The notes: a model not told the origin generated them from the letters alone. 64,000 bases of DNA from an uncultured Agathobacter sp. (GCA_934307695.1 CAKRCS010000010.1:12518-76517), one strand, 5' to 3'; positions 45,084 through 53,884 are shown, counted from the first letter of the stretch. Made by a program: numbers and translations.

Positions 45084-45243
45084 GTTGGAATTGAGATTCA
45101 TCTATTCCAAGGGGATTTAATAATAGTTATATTTTATTATCAACTTTGATTTCAAAAAAGTAAGGGACAAATAACATTCGAGACTATGAAGAAAAGTCTG
45201 TAAATAATAATCTTCTATGATAATGATTGACACTTTATAAAGC

Positions 45244-45283
45244 AAAAACAGCCATAACCCCAGTGTTTATCAGGGGCGTGGCT
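45244..45283 (-). terminator. Terminator after the alpha/beta hydrolase gene
   Basis: AGCCA and TGGCT outer arms, CCCC/GGGG inner arms, then GTTTTTGC on the minus strand. Confidence 0.65.
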
Positions 45284-46280
45284 AACCAACCCCGTTTTCT
45301 TCAAAAAATTTCTGGATTTTATCAAACGGGATCACATCCAGATTATCATAAAGATCTGTATGAACAGCCCCTGGAATTGTCAGCAGCTCTTTATTGGATG
45401 TGTACTTGCTGTCCTTAATCATATTTTCATAAGCATCTTTTCCAAAATAATAGCTGTGTGCTTTTTCTCCGTGAACAATAAGGACTGCACTTCTGATTTC
45501 ATTACTGTACTTTAATATTGGCTGATTCATAAATGACATGCAGCCGATACTATTCCAGCCATCATTCGAATTCAGGCTTCTTTTATGATAACATCTGCCT
45601 TTATAATACTCACTATAATCTTTTACGAAGAACGGTGCATCCTCCGGAACCGGAAGTGGAACACAACCACCGCCTCTGGAATATTCGCCTTTACGATAAT
45701 CTTCTGTTCTGAGAGCATTCAGTGACTGTTTCTTTGCATAACGTGCTTCTTCACTGTCCTCAGAATCAAAGTACCCATTCGCATTTACCCTTGTCATATC
45801 ATACATGGTAGATGCAACAGTTGCTTTTATTCTTGTATCCAGCGCAGCTGCGTTAAGAGCCATTCCACCCCAGCCACAGATTCCAATGATTCCTATTTTA
45901 TCCGGATCCACATCTTCCTGAACAGAAAGGAAATCAACAGCAGCCATGAAATCTTCTGTATTAATATCCGGTGAAGCCATATATCTTGGATTTCCACCAC
46001 TTTCCCCCGTAAAAGATGGATCAAATGCAATCGTTAAATATCCTCTTTCCGCCATCGTCTGTGCATATAATCCGGAACACTGTTCTTTGACTGCACCAAA
46101 CGGTCCGCTTACGGCAAGCGCAGGATATTTCCCAGATACATTTTTCGGCTTATACAAATCTGCGGCAAGTGTGATTCCATAGCGATTTACAAACATCACT
46201 TTCTTGTGATCTACTTTTTCACTCTGCGGAAAAGTTTTATCCCATTCCGATACCAGCTTTAGTTCTTCTGTTTTTAACAT
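45282..46280 (-). CDS. Alpha/beta hydrolase with cysteine nucleophile
   Basis: 332 residues from the ATG at 46280, 9 nt after GGGAGG; the longer reading has no ribosome binding site and runs into the promoter. The nucleophile elbow is GIIGICGWGGMALNAA, a GxCxG type, so Cys replaces the usual Ser, as in dienelactone hydrolases. The likely His is in PGAVHTDLYDN and an Asp precedes it. DPSFTGESGG and KYPALAVSGPFGAVKEQ match the YcjY-like group. It is divergently transcribed from a MerR gene and has a MerR-type promoter, so it is probably induced by the same signal. Confidence 0.88.
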   Translation of the reverse strand: MLKTEELKLVSEWDKTFPQSEKVDHKKVMFVNRYGITLAADLYKPKNVSGKYPALAVSGPFGAVKEQCSGLYAQTMAERGYLTIAFDPSFTGESGGNPRYMASPDINTEDFMAAVDFLSVQEDVDPDKIGIIGICGWGGMALNAAALDTRIKATVASTMYDMTRVNANGYFDSEDSEEARYAKKQSLNALRTEDYRKGEYSRGGGCVPLPVPEDAPFFVKDYSEYYKGRCYHKRSLNSNDGWNSIGCMSFMNQPILKYSNEIRSAVLIVHGEKAHSYYFGKDAYENMIKDSKYTSNKELLTIPGAVHTDLYDNLDVIPFDKIQKFFEENGVG

Positions 46281-46309
46281 ATTTAACATCCTCCCATATG
46301 CAAAATTTC

Positions 46310-46338
46310 TTGTAATTACACGAACAATCGTATATGAT
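46310..46338 (+). promoter_or_regulatory. Probable promoter of the MerR gene
   Basis: TTGTAA (46310-46315), 17-bp spacer, TATGAT (46333-46338). It overlaps the leader of the divergent hydrolase gene. Confidence 0.5.
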
Positions 46339-46344
46339 ATAAAT

Positions 46345-46375
46345 ATCATACAACCTAAAGTTAACTTTAGGTCAA
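46345..46375 (-). promoter_or_regulatory. MerR-type promoter/operator of the hydrolase gene
   Basis: Minus strand: TTGACC (46375-46370), 19-bp spacer, TATGAT (46350-46345). The spacer holds most of a perfect 20-bp palindrome ACCTAAAGTTAACTTTAGGT (46353-46372). The long 19-bp spacer over a palindrome is the mark of promoters twisted open by MerR proteins. Confidence 0.8.
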
Positions 46376-46399
46376 GCATAATTTTGAAAGAGGGTTTTT

Positions 46400-46837
46400 A
46401 TGTATACAATCGGTCAGGTTTCTGCAATGTTTGATCTTCCTGTTTCTACCTTAAGATATTATGACAAGGAAGGCTTTTTCCCTAATCTGGAACGAAAGGG
46501 AAATATCCGTTATTTCAGCGATAATGAATTGGAAGCGCTTCGTATCATTGAATGTCTGAAGAAATCCGGGCTTGAGATCAAAGATATAAAGCAATTTTTT
46601 ATCTGGGTATCTGAAGGCAGCTCCAGCTATGAAAAAAGGAAAGAATTATTTGAAGCCAGAAAATCAGCTGTTGAAACTGAAATTCAGGAACTTCAAAAAA
46701 CTCTCTCCCTCTTAAAATTCAAGTGCTGGTATTATGAAACAGCAATGAAAGATGGTAACGAAGCTACTATAAATGCCTTGCTGCCTGACAAGCTTCCTGA
46801 AAATATACAGAAACTATATGACAAAGGACATGAATGA
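46400..46837 (+). CDS. MerR-family transcriptional regulator
   Basis: 145 residues. The N-terminal winged helix-turn-helix is YTIGQVSAMFDLPVSTLRYY followed by DKEGFFPNLERKGNIRYFS, the standard MerR motif, then the dimer helix (about 75-115). The C-terminal ~30 residues have no metal-binding Cys cluster, so an organic effector is more likely. It controls the divergent alpha/beta hydrolase gene, judged from the 19-bp-spacer promoter between them. Confidence 0.92.
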   Translation: MYTIGQVSAMFDLPVSTLRYYDKEGFFPNLERKGNIRYFSDNELEALRIIECLKKSGLEIKDIKQFFIWVSEGSSSYEKRKELFEARKSAVETEIQELQKTLSLLKFKCWYYETAMKDGNEATINALLPDKLPENIQKLYDKGHE

Positions 46838-46989
46838 TTTTTACAACGCAATCATTTCCGCCACGCTGAAAACTGATCCAGAACAAATGATATATTTTGG
46901 TGAATACCCCCATCACAATATTCTTGTCCTCTAAAATTTTTCATTTACTGTTTTTGATTCCACCGTCATATAAGACTTTAGAAGTGGTG

Positions 46990-47484
46990 CTACAGCTCCG
47001 TATATTCTGCTGCATTTCCATGCTTTTTAATCAAATCCATCAATTCATCCGCCTGCACCCAGATAGTCGCTGTGTTATCGTTTGGATGTACACCGATTTT
47101 TCCACCAATGAAACTTTTGTCCAGATAAAAATGTACCCGGCGCTCTACATCATTCAAAATTCCAAGCGGTGTAACCGCTCCGGGTATAAGTCCCATAACG
47201 GCAGACAATTCTTCCGGTGATGCAAAGGAAAGCGCACGCAGTCCATGCTGTTTACGAAACTCTTTCAGATCAACCCGCTTATCTCCCTTTACCGTAATCA
47301 GGTAATAATTTCGTTTCTTGTCGTCCCGAATGAACAAATTTTTTGCGTCGCATTCCGGATAAGGCAGATCAAGCGACTCCGCCTCCTCCATGTTGAACAC
47401 GGCCTTGTGCTCGCTCACCTCATAAGCAATATTGTGTTCTGTAAGATATTGATAGGTTTCTGTCTTATTCATTGCGATACTCAT
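46990..47484 (-). CDS. Prolyl-tRNA deacylase (YbaK/ProX type)
   Basis: 164 residues. The YbaK fold is marked by YEVSEHKAVFNMEEAESLDL, DAKNLFIRDDKKRNYYLITV and the C-terminal FIGGKIGVHPNDNTATIWV. The Lys in CDAKNLF and the GxxxP segment GAVTPLGI are the catalytic and substrate-loop points. It removes alanine mischarged on tRNA-Pro. A second Met (MNKTE) four residues in is an alternative start. Confidence 0.92.
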   Translation of the reverse strand: MSIAMNKTETYQYLTEHNIAYEVSEHKAVFNMEEAESLDLPYPECDAKNLFIRDDKKRNYYLITVKGDKRVDLKEFRKQHGLRALSFASPEELSAVMGLIPGAVTPLGILNDVERRVHFYLDKSFIGGKIGVHPNDNTATIWVQADELMDLIKKHGNAAEYTEL

Positions 47485-47562
47485 TCCACCGTAAATCCTG
47501 CTTTTGCAAAACTTGTTTGTCCAACTTGTACAAACAAGTGAATGCCGACTGCTGCACCTCTA

Positions 47563-48564
47563 TTAACAGATCCGCGGCAGTCCCTCTCCCTGCAATATGT
47601 CAAGGTTCCGCTTTCCGCCGATGCGGGTGCGGAGCACCAAACGCCCCTTTTCTGCCTCGGTCGCAGCTTCTTTTACCTCTCCGATTGCGACTGCGTGCTC
47701 GCCATATCGGGATGCCCGGATCAGCTCAACTGCGCGCTCCGCATCCTCCGCGGCAACGATCGCGACCATTTTGCCTTCGTTACCCATGTAAAGTGGATCA
47801 AGTCCGAGCAATCCGCAGAAGTCCCACACCTGCGCATCGACCGGAAGTGCTTCCTCCCGGATCTCGAACTGCAAGCCGCTGCTTACCGCAAGCTCCTTTA
47901 GCACGGTGGCAAGCCCGCCTCGTGTCACATCGCGGAAAACGTGCGCTTTTATCCCATTGGACAGCAGCGCCTGCACCATCTCTCCCAGCGGTGCGTTGTC
48001 GCTTCGGATCGTGTTAGTTATCTCCATGCGCTGGCTCAGGATTGCGGCATGGTGATCCCCGACATTGCCGGACACGATGATCACATCACCCGGTCTGCTG
48101 TTACGCGCCTTTATATCCACCCCTTCCGGGACAAATCCGACTCCGGTTGTGTTGATATATACGCCTCCTGTGCCCTCGATCACCTTCGTATCGCCTGCGA
48201 CAACGATCACGCCCGCTTCTTTTGCGGTCTTTGCCATCGATGCGACGATCTTTTTCAGCTGGGCGATGTCTGCGCCCTCCTCCAGTATGAATCCGCAGGT
48301 GATATACTTCGGTGTCGCGCCCCGCATGAGAAGGTCGTTCACCGTTCCGCAGATGCACAAGCGCCCGATGTCGCCTCCCGGAAATTCGAGCGGTGTTACC
48401 ACAAAGCTGTCTGTGGTCATCGCGATCGTCGCGTTTCCCGGAATGACTGCTGCGTCCTCCATCTGCGAGAGCACTTCGTTGGAAAATGCCTGCTCAAATA
48501 TCTCCGAAATCAATTCTCCTGTCGCACGGCCACCACTGCCATGCTCCATAACTATTTTGTTCAA
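47563..48564 (-). CDS. hypE: Hydrogenase maturation protein HypE
   Basis: 333 residues. The start TTG at 48564 follows GGAGGGG closely; an upstream TTG at 48597 lacks a ribosome binding site. It opens with KIVMEHGSGGRATGELISEI, has the PurM/AIR synthase-like fold (VVAGDTKVIEG) and ends PRIC, the C-terminal Cys that carries the thiocyanate made from carbamoyl-phosphate. Works with HypF and HypCD to build the Fe(CN)2CO group. It lies 81 nt after hypD. Confidence 0.95.
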   Translation of the reverse strand: MNKIVMEHGSGGRATGELISEIFEQAFSNEVLSQMEDAAVIPGNATIAMTTDSFVVTPLEFPGGDIGRLCICGTVNDLLMRGATPKYITCGFILEEGADIAQLKKIVASMAKTAKEAGVIVVAGDTKVIEGTGGVYINTTGVGFVPEGVDIKARNSRPGDVIIVSGNVGDHHAAILSQRMEITNTIRSDNAPLGEMVQALLSNGIKAHVFRDVTRGGLATVLKELAVSSGLQFEIREEALPVDAQVWDFCGLLGLDPLYMGNEGKMVAIVAAEDAERAVELIRASRYGEHAVAIGEVKEAATEAEKGRLVLRTRIGGKRNLDILQGEGLPRIC

Positions 48565-48645
48565 AATACCCCTCCATCTTATATCGTGATCTGCCAAACT
48601 GTCCGTTGCGTTCGCAGTATTACATACTTATTTTTAAGATTGCTG

Positions 48646-49686
48646 CTATCGGTTCTCGTATGCCTGAAAACAGCTTCCCTCGTAAGATACCATGCATGCG
48701 CCCTGCGGGTTCTGCGGATGGCAGACCTTCCCGAACAGCGGGCAGTCCACCGGACGCATATTTCCTTTTAAGATCTCGCCGCAGCAGCAGCCCTTGTTTT
48801 TCTTATGATCCTCGTCAAGTCCCATGCTTCCCGCGTCAAATTCCAGATATTCGTCGCGCAGGCGCAAGCCCGAATCTGCTATGGCGCCCATTCCGCGCCA
48901 GGTAGCTTCGCACGGTGTAAAATACTTCGCGAGCTTTTGCAGCGCGACGGCATTGCCCTCCGTCTCCACGACCGACGGATAATAATTGCGGACACCCGCC
49001 TCATGGTTTACCGCCATCCGGACAAGTCCATAGATCGCGATCAGCAGCTCCGTATCCGCAAACCCGGACACCGCAAACGGGATCTTGTACTTCTCCGCCA
49101 AGCCTTTGAAATATGCGCTTCCGGTTATCGCGCACACATGCCCCGGCGCGAGGAATCCATCGAGCTTTGCGCCGCTTGTGATCAGCCAGTCAACTGCTTT
49201 TGGCATGGTCTTGAGCGCGGTCAGAATGCGGATATTGCGCAAGCCGTTTTTCTGCGCCTCCTCTATCAAAAGCGTGTATACAGGCGCGGTTGTCTCGAAG
49301 CCCACCGCCGCAAAAACATAGTCCGTCTGTGGATGCTCCTTTGCGAGCGCGATCACGTCCATCGGTGAGTACACCATCGCAACATTGGCGCCCTCGCCTT
49401 TTGCCTCGCTCAGGCTCTGCTCACTTCCCGGAACACGGAGCAGATCCCCGAAGGATGCCACACAGGTGTCCGGTGTTTTCGCAAGCGCGATCAGCTTGTC
49501 TATGTATGCCGATGGTGTCACGCACACCGGGCAGCCCGGTCCGCTGATCAGCTCGATCTTCGGCGACAGGATATCGCGGATGCCGTATTTCGCGATCGCC
49601 GCCGTATGGCTCCCGCATATTTCCATGAACCGCAGCGGTTTTCCATCATATTCATTTAGATATGTGCTGATTTCTTCAATCGTCAT
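48646..49686 (-). CDS. hypD: Hydrogenase maturation protein HypD
   Basis: 346 residues. The conserved motifs are present: FMEICGSHTAAIAKYG, SGPGCPVCVTPSAYID, GFETTAPVYT, GFLAPGHVCAI, and the [4Fe-4S] Cys at GCCCGEILKG, VDCPLFGKVCHP and GACMVSYEGSCF. HypD is the iron-carrying scaffold for the CN and CO ligands with HypC. It overlaps hypC by 4 nt. Confidence 0.97.
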   Translation of the reverse strand: MTIEEISTYLNEYDGKPLRFMEICGSHTAAIAKYGIRDILSPKIELISGPGCPVCVTPSAYIDKLIALAKTPDTCVASFGDLLRVPGSEQSLSEAKGEGANVAMVYSPMDVIALAKEHPQTDYVFAAVGFETTAPVYTLLIEEAQKNGLRNIRILTALKTMPKAVDWLITSGAKLDGFLAPGHVCAITGSAYFKGLAEKYKIPFAVSGFADTELLIAIYGLVRMAVNHEAGVRNYYPSVVETEGNAVALQKLAKYFTPCEATWRGMGAIADSGLRLRDEYLEFDAGSMGLDEDHKKNKGCCCGEILKGNMRPVDCPLFGKVCHPQNPQGACMVSYEGSCFQAYENR

Positions 49687-49892
49687 GCCTCTAACCCGCT
49701 CATCAGATCGATGATCTCCTCTGCCTCACTCTGCTTCATCGTCTGGATCACGCAGCCTGCGTGGACGAGCACATAGTCTCCCACCTCCGCCTTTACCAGC
49801 CCGATATATGCAGTTACCTGATTTCCGGAAAAATCCACCACTGCCTTGCCGTCCTCGATCGACAGCACTTTGCCCGGAATTGCTACACACAT
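49683..49892 (-). CDS. hypC: Hydrogenase maturation chaperone HypC
   Basis: 69 residues beginning MCVAIPGKVLSIEDGKAVVD; Cys2 is the ligand that holds the iron fragment with HypD. It starts the hypCDE trio. The ribosome binding site AAAGGAGGTAG lies before the ATG, and the 5' side runs straight into the inverted-repeat arm at 49910-49950. Confidence 0.96.
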   Translation of the reverse strand: MCVAIPGKVLSIEDGKAVVDFSGNQVTAYIGLVKAEVGDYVLVHAGCVIQTMKQSEAEEIIDLMSGLEA

Positions 49893-49909
49893 GAAATTCT
49901 ACCTCCTTT

Positions 49910-49950
49910 GGGGACGTTCCTTTTGGCACACAGAGCGCCCTTTGGCTCAC
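49910..49950. repeat. Left inverted-repeat arm of the hyp insert
   Basis: GGGGACGTTCCTTTTGGCAC followed by ACAGAGCGCCCTTTGGCTCA. It is inverted relative to 51671-51720, with most positions shared. Confidence 0.75.
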
Positions 49951-50065
49951 AAAAATGTCTCTGGTTACTAATTTCCACCATCTCTTAAAATAGTATAACA
50001 CAACCGGCATGATGTGTAATCCCTAAAGCCGAAGATGTTTACGCGCTCACTATTCTGTCTCCTTG

Positions 50066-50503
50066 CTATAAAGCCTTTACAAAGAGATATACATCCCTTC
50101 CCTTTTTGTTCGTGTAGACCGAATCTTCCTTCTCAAAGCCCAACGACTCGTGTAGCCTTATGCTCGCCGGGTTATCGACTCTGACCTGCTGGAAGGCAAC
50201 CGGATACTTTTTCGCCTGCGCAAGCTGCATTGCCTGCTGCATCGCCGCCCTTGCGTAGCCATGCTGCCGATACTCTTCAAATACCTCTATTCCGATTGAA
50301 ATTATAGAGTGCGAAAGCTCGTACAATGAAATCGTTCCTACAGCGGTGTCACCTTCCGCGATCGCAAACATTTCAAAATAGCGCCCCTGATACTGTGTGG
50401 TGTCCCACTCCAAGATGAGCCTTTTTGCCACATCGACAGGCACGTTCATCTTTGAGCAGATCGTCTCCTCATCCGATGCGTTGAATTTTCGTAATGTTAT
50501 CAT
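50066..50503 (-). CDS. GNAT family N-acetyltransferase
   Basis: 145 residues. Acetyl-CoA motif EEYRQHGYARAAMQQAMQLA (about residues 87-106), then RVDNPASIRLHESLGFEKED, as in Acetyltransf_1. Substrate unknown. It lies within the segment bounded by inverted repeats and separates hypC from hypA. Confidence 0.85.
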   Translation of the reverse strand: MITLRKFNASDEETICSKMNVPVDVAKRLILEWDTTQYQGRYFEMFAIAEGDTAVGTISLYELSHSIISIGIEVFEEYRQHGYARAAMQQAMQLAQAKKYPVAFQQVRVDNPASIRLHESLGFEKEDSVYTNKKGRDVYLFVKAL

Positions 50504-50580
50504 GGGTTCTTTGCCCCCCTTACCAAAACCTTTTTCTTCATCAGTCCCATTTTATCACTTTTATGTAGATAAAGTAAAAT

Positions 50581-50615
50581 ACGGAACGTACCTCCCTAAA
50601 GGGTATACGCTCCGT
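50581..50615 (-). terminator. Terminator after the thioester hydrolase-like gene
   Basis: ACGGAACGTA and TACGCTCCGT arms with an inner CCCT/AGGG pairing, then ATTTTACTTT on the minus strand. Confidence 0.7.
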
Positions 50616-50637
50616 GTCTTGTCAGATCATATAAAAT

Positions 50638-51567
50638 TTACGCTTCGCGCCATTCTTTTAGTGCAGCTGAAAGCCTTCTGTCAATATCTTTTCTGGTGGC
50701 TTCGCACTCATTCGGATAATCCTTTGCGGCTTTGAATATAAATCGCAGCACAAATTTAAGTCCTACCGGCAACGCCTTGTGCAGCAGGGATTCCGGCAAT
50801 ACAAAATGGGTTCCGTGTTCATACACAAGCGGTACATACTCGCAGGTATGCGGGCACTCCTTCAGGCGCTTGTCCATTCGGCGGATATACTTTCCCGCTT
50901 CCCAGAAAGAGTCATCATCTGCTCCTACCAGAAACAGCCTTCCTTTTATATTCTCCACCTTGATCATTTCCTCTTCCGTATGCGCTCTTGCCTTCTCAGA
51001 ATCGATAAACAGACAAGTGCTGCGCTCGATATCTCCGGAGCCTTTCGTCTCCTCCTCAATCTTCTGCCAGTATAGCGGATGCTCGTATACAAACGGCATG
51101 TACGCAAGCGGCTTTCCTTCCCAGGAAAGAGTGGACGCGCCCGGAACAGGCCATTCTTTGCATCCATCTTTTTCGCCCTGCTCGAAGCCCTGCCATACAA
51201 AATCACTTGGGGTAAGTCCGAACGTCAGTGTAATATCCGGGAAAAAAGATGCCGCAACAAGCGAGTCCATACCTGCCGTACTCATTCCCATTATTCCGAT
51301 CTTGCGGTTTCCGTTCTTCATCAGCCATTTAATCGCTGTTTCGACCCGTTCTAGCGGGTAATTTACATGACTATAATTTTTCTTTCCGGGAGACATGCAA
51401 AGGGCATTCACGCCATTTTTATGCAGCCACTTTGCGCCGCATTTTGCCATATAATCATTGGGATCATCTCCAAATAAACCAATGACAACGCAGTCTGAGC
51501 CTTTCGGATTCTCGTAATAGGTTCCGTAAAAACCATCTTTTTCGGTCTCGAAAAACTGTTTCTTCAT
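50638..51567 (-). CDS. Acyl-CoA thioester hydrolase/BAAT C-terminal-like hydrolase
   Basis: 309 residues from the ATG at 51567, with GGAGGAAAA upstream. The nucleophile elbow is KIGIMGMSTAGMDSLVAASF (Ser in GxSxxG), and LVYEHGTHFVLPESLL holds the catalytic His. It matches the alpha/beta hydrolase group annotated as acyl-CoA thioester hydrolase/BAAT. Substrate unknown. Part of the insert between hypC and hypA. Confidence 0.85.
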   Translation of the reverse strand: MKKQFFETEKDGFYGTYYENPKGSDCVVIGLFGDDPNDYMAKCGAKWLHKNGVNALCMSPGKKNYSHVNYPLERVETAIKWLMKNGNRKIGIMGMSTAGMDSLVAASFFPDITLTFGLTPSDFVWQGFEQGEKDGCKEWPVPGASTLSWEGKPLAYMPFVYEHPLYWQKIEEETKGSGDIERSTCLFIDSEKARAHTEEEMIKVENIKGRLFLVGADDDSFWEAGKYIRRMDKRLKECPHTCEYVPLVYEHGTHFVLPESLLHKALPVGLKFVLRFIFKAAKDYPNECEATRKDIDRRLSAALKEWREA

Positions 51568-51670
51568 AGTTTTTCCTCCACAGCTTCCATCATAGGATTC
51601 TTGCATCCTTATGTTAGCCCAGACTAACCGCATTGTCAATATTTATTATGCTTCCTCTTCACAGGTCAAT

Positions 51671-51720
51671 GGGCGCTCCTTGTGCCAAAGGGCTATGGGT
51701 GTGTCGAAAGGAACGTCCCC
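51671..51720. repeat. Right inverted-repeat arm, overlapping the end of hypA
   Basis: Complement reads GGGGACGTTCCTTTCGACAC, then ACCCATAGCCCTTTGGCACA. It matches the arm at 49910-49950. The last ~9 codons of hypA lie in it. Confidence 0.75.
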
Positions 51721-52055
51721 ACTTCTATCCCGGTGAGCTCGACTTCATTGCCGGAGTCGGTTGGATTTCCCTCCACACCGCAGTCCGGGCATTCGTACTG
51801 GAGCAGCTTCTTCTCAAAAAGCCTGCCACACTGCGGGCATTTGAGCAGGCAGCGGGTGATGGTCACGTCAAAACGTGCGCCCTCACAGGCTGTCCCTGCC
51901 GCAGCCTCGTCAAAATAATTCTTGATTACCTCCGGAGAATAGTCGGAAGCCTCCCCGATCGTAACCTTAAGTGCGGTTACCTTGGAAGCGTTTTTTGCAG
52001 CGGCTTCTGCGTTCGCCTTCTCTAACCACTCTATTGCTTTATGGTATTCATGCAT
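51693..52055 (-). CDS. hypA: Hydrogenase nickel incorporation protein HypA
   Basis: 120 residues beginning MHEYHKAIEWLEKANAEAA; His2 is the nickel ligand. The zinc site is LKCPQCGRLF and YECPDCGVEG. HypA hands nickel to the large subunit with HypB, which is not in the window. The C-terminal GTFLSTHP is encoded by the inverted-repeat arm, so the native tail may have been altered. It lies 16 nt after the echF stop. Confidence 0.95.
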   Translation of the reverse strand: MHEYHKAIEWLEKANAEAAAKNASKVTALKVTIGEASDYSPEVIKNYFDEAAAGTACEGARFDVTITRCLLKCPQCGRLFEKKLLQYECPDCGVEGNPTDSGNEVELTGIEVGTFLSTHP

Positions 52056-52071
52056 CTTTTCTATTCTCCTT

Positions 52072-52434
52072 CTACTTTTCAGCTTCCTCCGCGACCGGCT
52101 TTACAACCGTGTCAACGGACTTCTCCGGCTGCGGCTCCTGATAGCCCGGAACGATGGAAAGACACTTCTTCGGGCATTTTTCTACGCAGTATCCACACTG
52201 GATACAGTCAAAGCGGTTGATGCTCCATGTGTTCTCCGCGCGCTTTACTTCAATGGCTCCCGGCGGGCAGCTTCTCATACACATACCGCACATGATGCAG
52301 TTGTCGATGTTGATCTCCACATGTCCGCGCGTGCGCTCCGGGTACTCCCTCGGTGTTGCCGGGTAGGAGGTCGTCGCCGGTTTGGAGAAAAGATTTTTCA
52401 TAACCGTTTTTGCAAATCCAAAAAATTGTGCCAT
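52072..52434 (-). CDS. echF: Ech hydrogenase 4Fe-4S subunit (EchF-like)
   Basis: 120 residues with two ferredoxin-type motifs: CIMCGMCMRSCPPGAIEV and CIQCGYCVEKCPKKCLSI. NuoI-like subunit that passes electrons from ferredoxin to the NiFe site. The N-terminus is soluble and the tail is Pro/Glu rich. Confidence 0.93.
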   Translation of the reverse strand: MAQFFGFAKTVMKNLFSKPATTSYPATPREYPERTRGHVEINIDNCIMCGMCMRSCPPGAIEVKRAENTWSINRFDCIQCGYCVEKCPKKCLSIVPGYQEPQPEKSVDTVVKPVAEEAEK

Positions 52435-52447
52435 GTTTTCTCCCTCC

Positions 52448-53527
52448 TTAACGCTCGGTGCAGCTGATACATGGATCGATGGTCAGGATCAGAAGCGGAA
52501 CATCCGCAAACTGGCAGCCCTGCAGGATCTGTGTCAGCGCCGGAAGATTTGCGAAGGTAGGCGTGCGGACTCTCATTCTGTCTAAGAACTTGGTTCCATT
52601 CGCGCGTACATAATAGTAAGCCTCACCTCTCGGCTGCTCAAAGCGCACAAATGCCTCCCCGTTCGGGAAGCCCTTGACGGCTGCCGCGATCTCGGTATCC
52701 GGGATCTTTGCCACCGCCTGACGGATCAGCGCGATCGACTGGAAGATCTCCTCGATACGCACTTTGCATCTTGCGTAGCTGTCGCAGTCCTTGCTGGTGA
52801 TGATCTCAAAATCAAGGTCATCATAAGCCGCATATCCGGTCTTTCGCATATCGATCGCAAGCCCGCTGGCACGCATCATCGGTCCGACCGCACCACGGCG
52901 GATCGCATCCTCCTCGGTGAGGATTCCAACACCGACCAGACGGCTTTTTACGGTGTAATCATCCATAAAGATCTGGGTTGTCTCACGCAGCTCCTTCTCC
53001 ATTCCGTCTAAGATGGAAACGAACTGGTTCAGCATCTCCTTCGGCATATCCTTAAGCACGCCGCCGATCTTGTTGACGGAGAAGATAACACGACCGCCGG
53101 TGGAGATCTCGAACATATCGAGGATCTTTTCCCTCATTCTCCACGACTGCATGAACAACGACTCAAATCCAAACGCATCGGCGAGCAGTCCAAGCCACAA
53201 CAGATGGCTGTGGATACGGGACATTTCCGCCCAGATGGTTCTAAGGTATTCCGCTCTTCTCGGCACCTCGACATTCATGATCTGCTCTACGGCGTTGCAA
53301 TAGCCCATGCCGTGCATAAAGGAGCAGATGCCGCAGATCCGCTCGGTAACGTATACCATCTCGTTAAAATCTTTTTTCTGGACAAGACTCTCCAGTCCTC
53401 TGTGTACATATCCGATGGACGGGATCGCCTCCACAACGTGCTCATCCTCAAGCACAAGGTCAAGATGGATCGGCTCCGGAAGCACCGGATGCTGCGGTCC
53501 AAATGGAACAACACTTCTCTTCGGCAT
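52448..53527 (-). CDS. echE: Ech [NiFe] hydrogenase large subunit (EchE-like)
   Basis: 359 residues. The proximal nickel ligands are in RICGICSFMHGMGYC (L1, about residues 65-79) and the distal ones in DPCISCTER (L2), which is the very C-terminus. A cleaved C-terminal peptide is therefore absent. Reduces protons to hydrogen with ferredoxin as donor, coupled to ion translocation. NuoD-like body. Confidence 0.95.
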   Translation of the reverse strand: MPKRSVVPFGPQHPVLPEPIHLDLVLEDEHVVEAIPSIGYVHRGLESLVQKKDFNEMVYVTERICGICSFMHGMGYCNAVEQIMNVEVPRRAEYLRTIWAEMSRIHSHLLWLGLLADAFGFESLFMQSWRMREKILDMFEISTGGRVIFSVNKIGGVLKDMPKEMLNQFVSILDGMEKELRETTQIFMDDYTVKSRLVGVGILTEEDAIRRGAVGPMMRASGLAIDMRKTGYAAYDDLDFEIITSKDCDSYARCKVRIEEIFQSIALIRQAVAKIPDTEIAAAVKGFPNGEAFVRFEQPRGEAYYYVRANGTKFLDRMRVRTPTFANLPALTQILQGCQFADVPLLILTIDPCISCTER

Positions 53528-53884
53528 TTATTTGTCCTCCTTTTTCAGGAATGGAGTCTCTTCGTCAATGCGGTATAAGGTGTTGTTCATATCCACCTTC
53601 ATGTGTTCCACATTCAGCCCGAACAATTCTCTCATTTCATTTTCATAAAAGATCGCTGACTTGTATACACGGGAAATACTCGGTACCGGCTCGTCTTTTC
53701 CCACGATCAGACGATAGTTGGCGATATCGTAGTCATGCCCGAAGGAATAGGTCACCTCGTAGCTTCCGTCCACAAACGCACAGCAGATCTGCACCAGTCT
53801 CCACATATCATTCTTCTTTTCCATGATGATCGGGAAGAGTTCAACCTGCTCGATTTTATATATATCCTTCTGAAGTTCTACCAT
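53528..53884 (-). CDS. echD: Ech hydrogenase subunit D (NuoC-like)
   Basis: 118 residues. The segment SYEVTYSFGHDYDIANYRLI and VPSISRVYKSAIFYENEMRE match NuoC/EchD, the structural subunit next to the large subunit. The start overlaps the echC stop. Confidence 0.9.
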   Translation of the reverse strand: MVELQKDIYKIEQVELFPIIMEKKNDMWRLVQICCAFVDGSYEVTYSFGHDYDIANYRLIVGKDEPVPSISRVYKSAIFYENEMRELFGLNVEHMKVDMNNTLYRIDEETPFLKKEDK

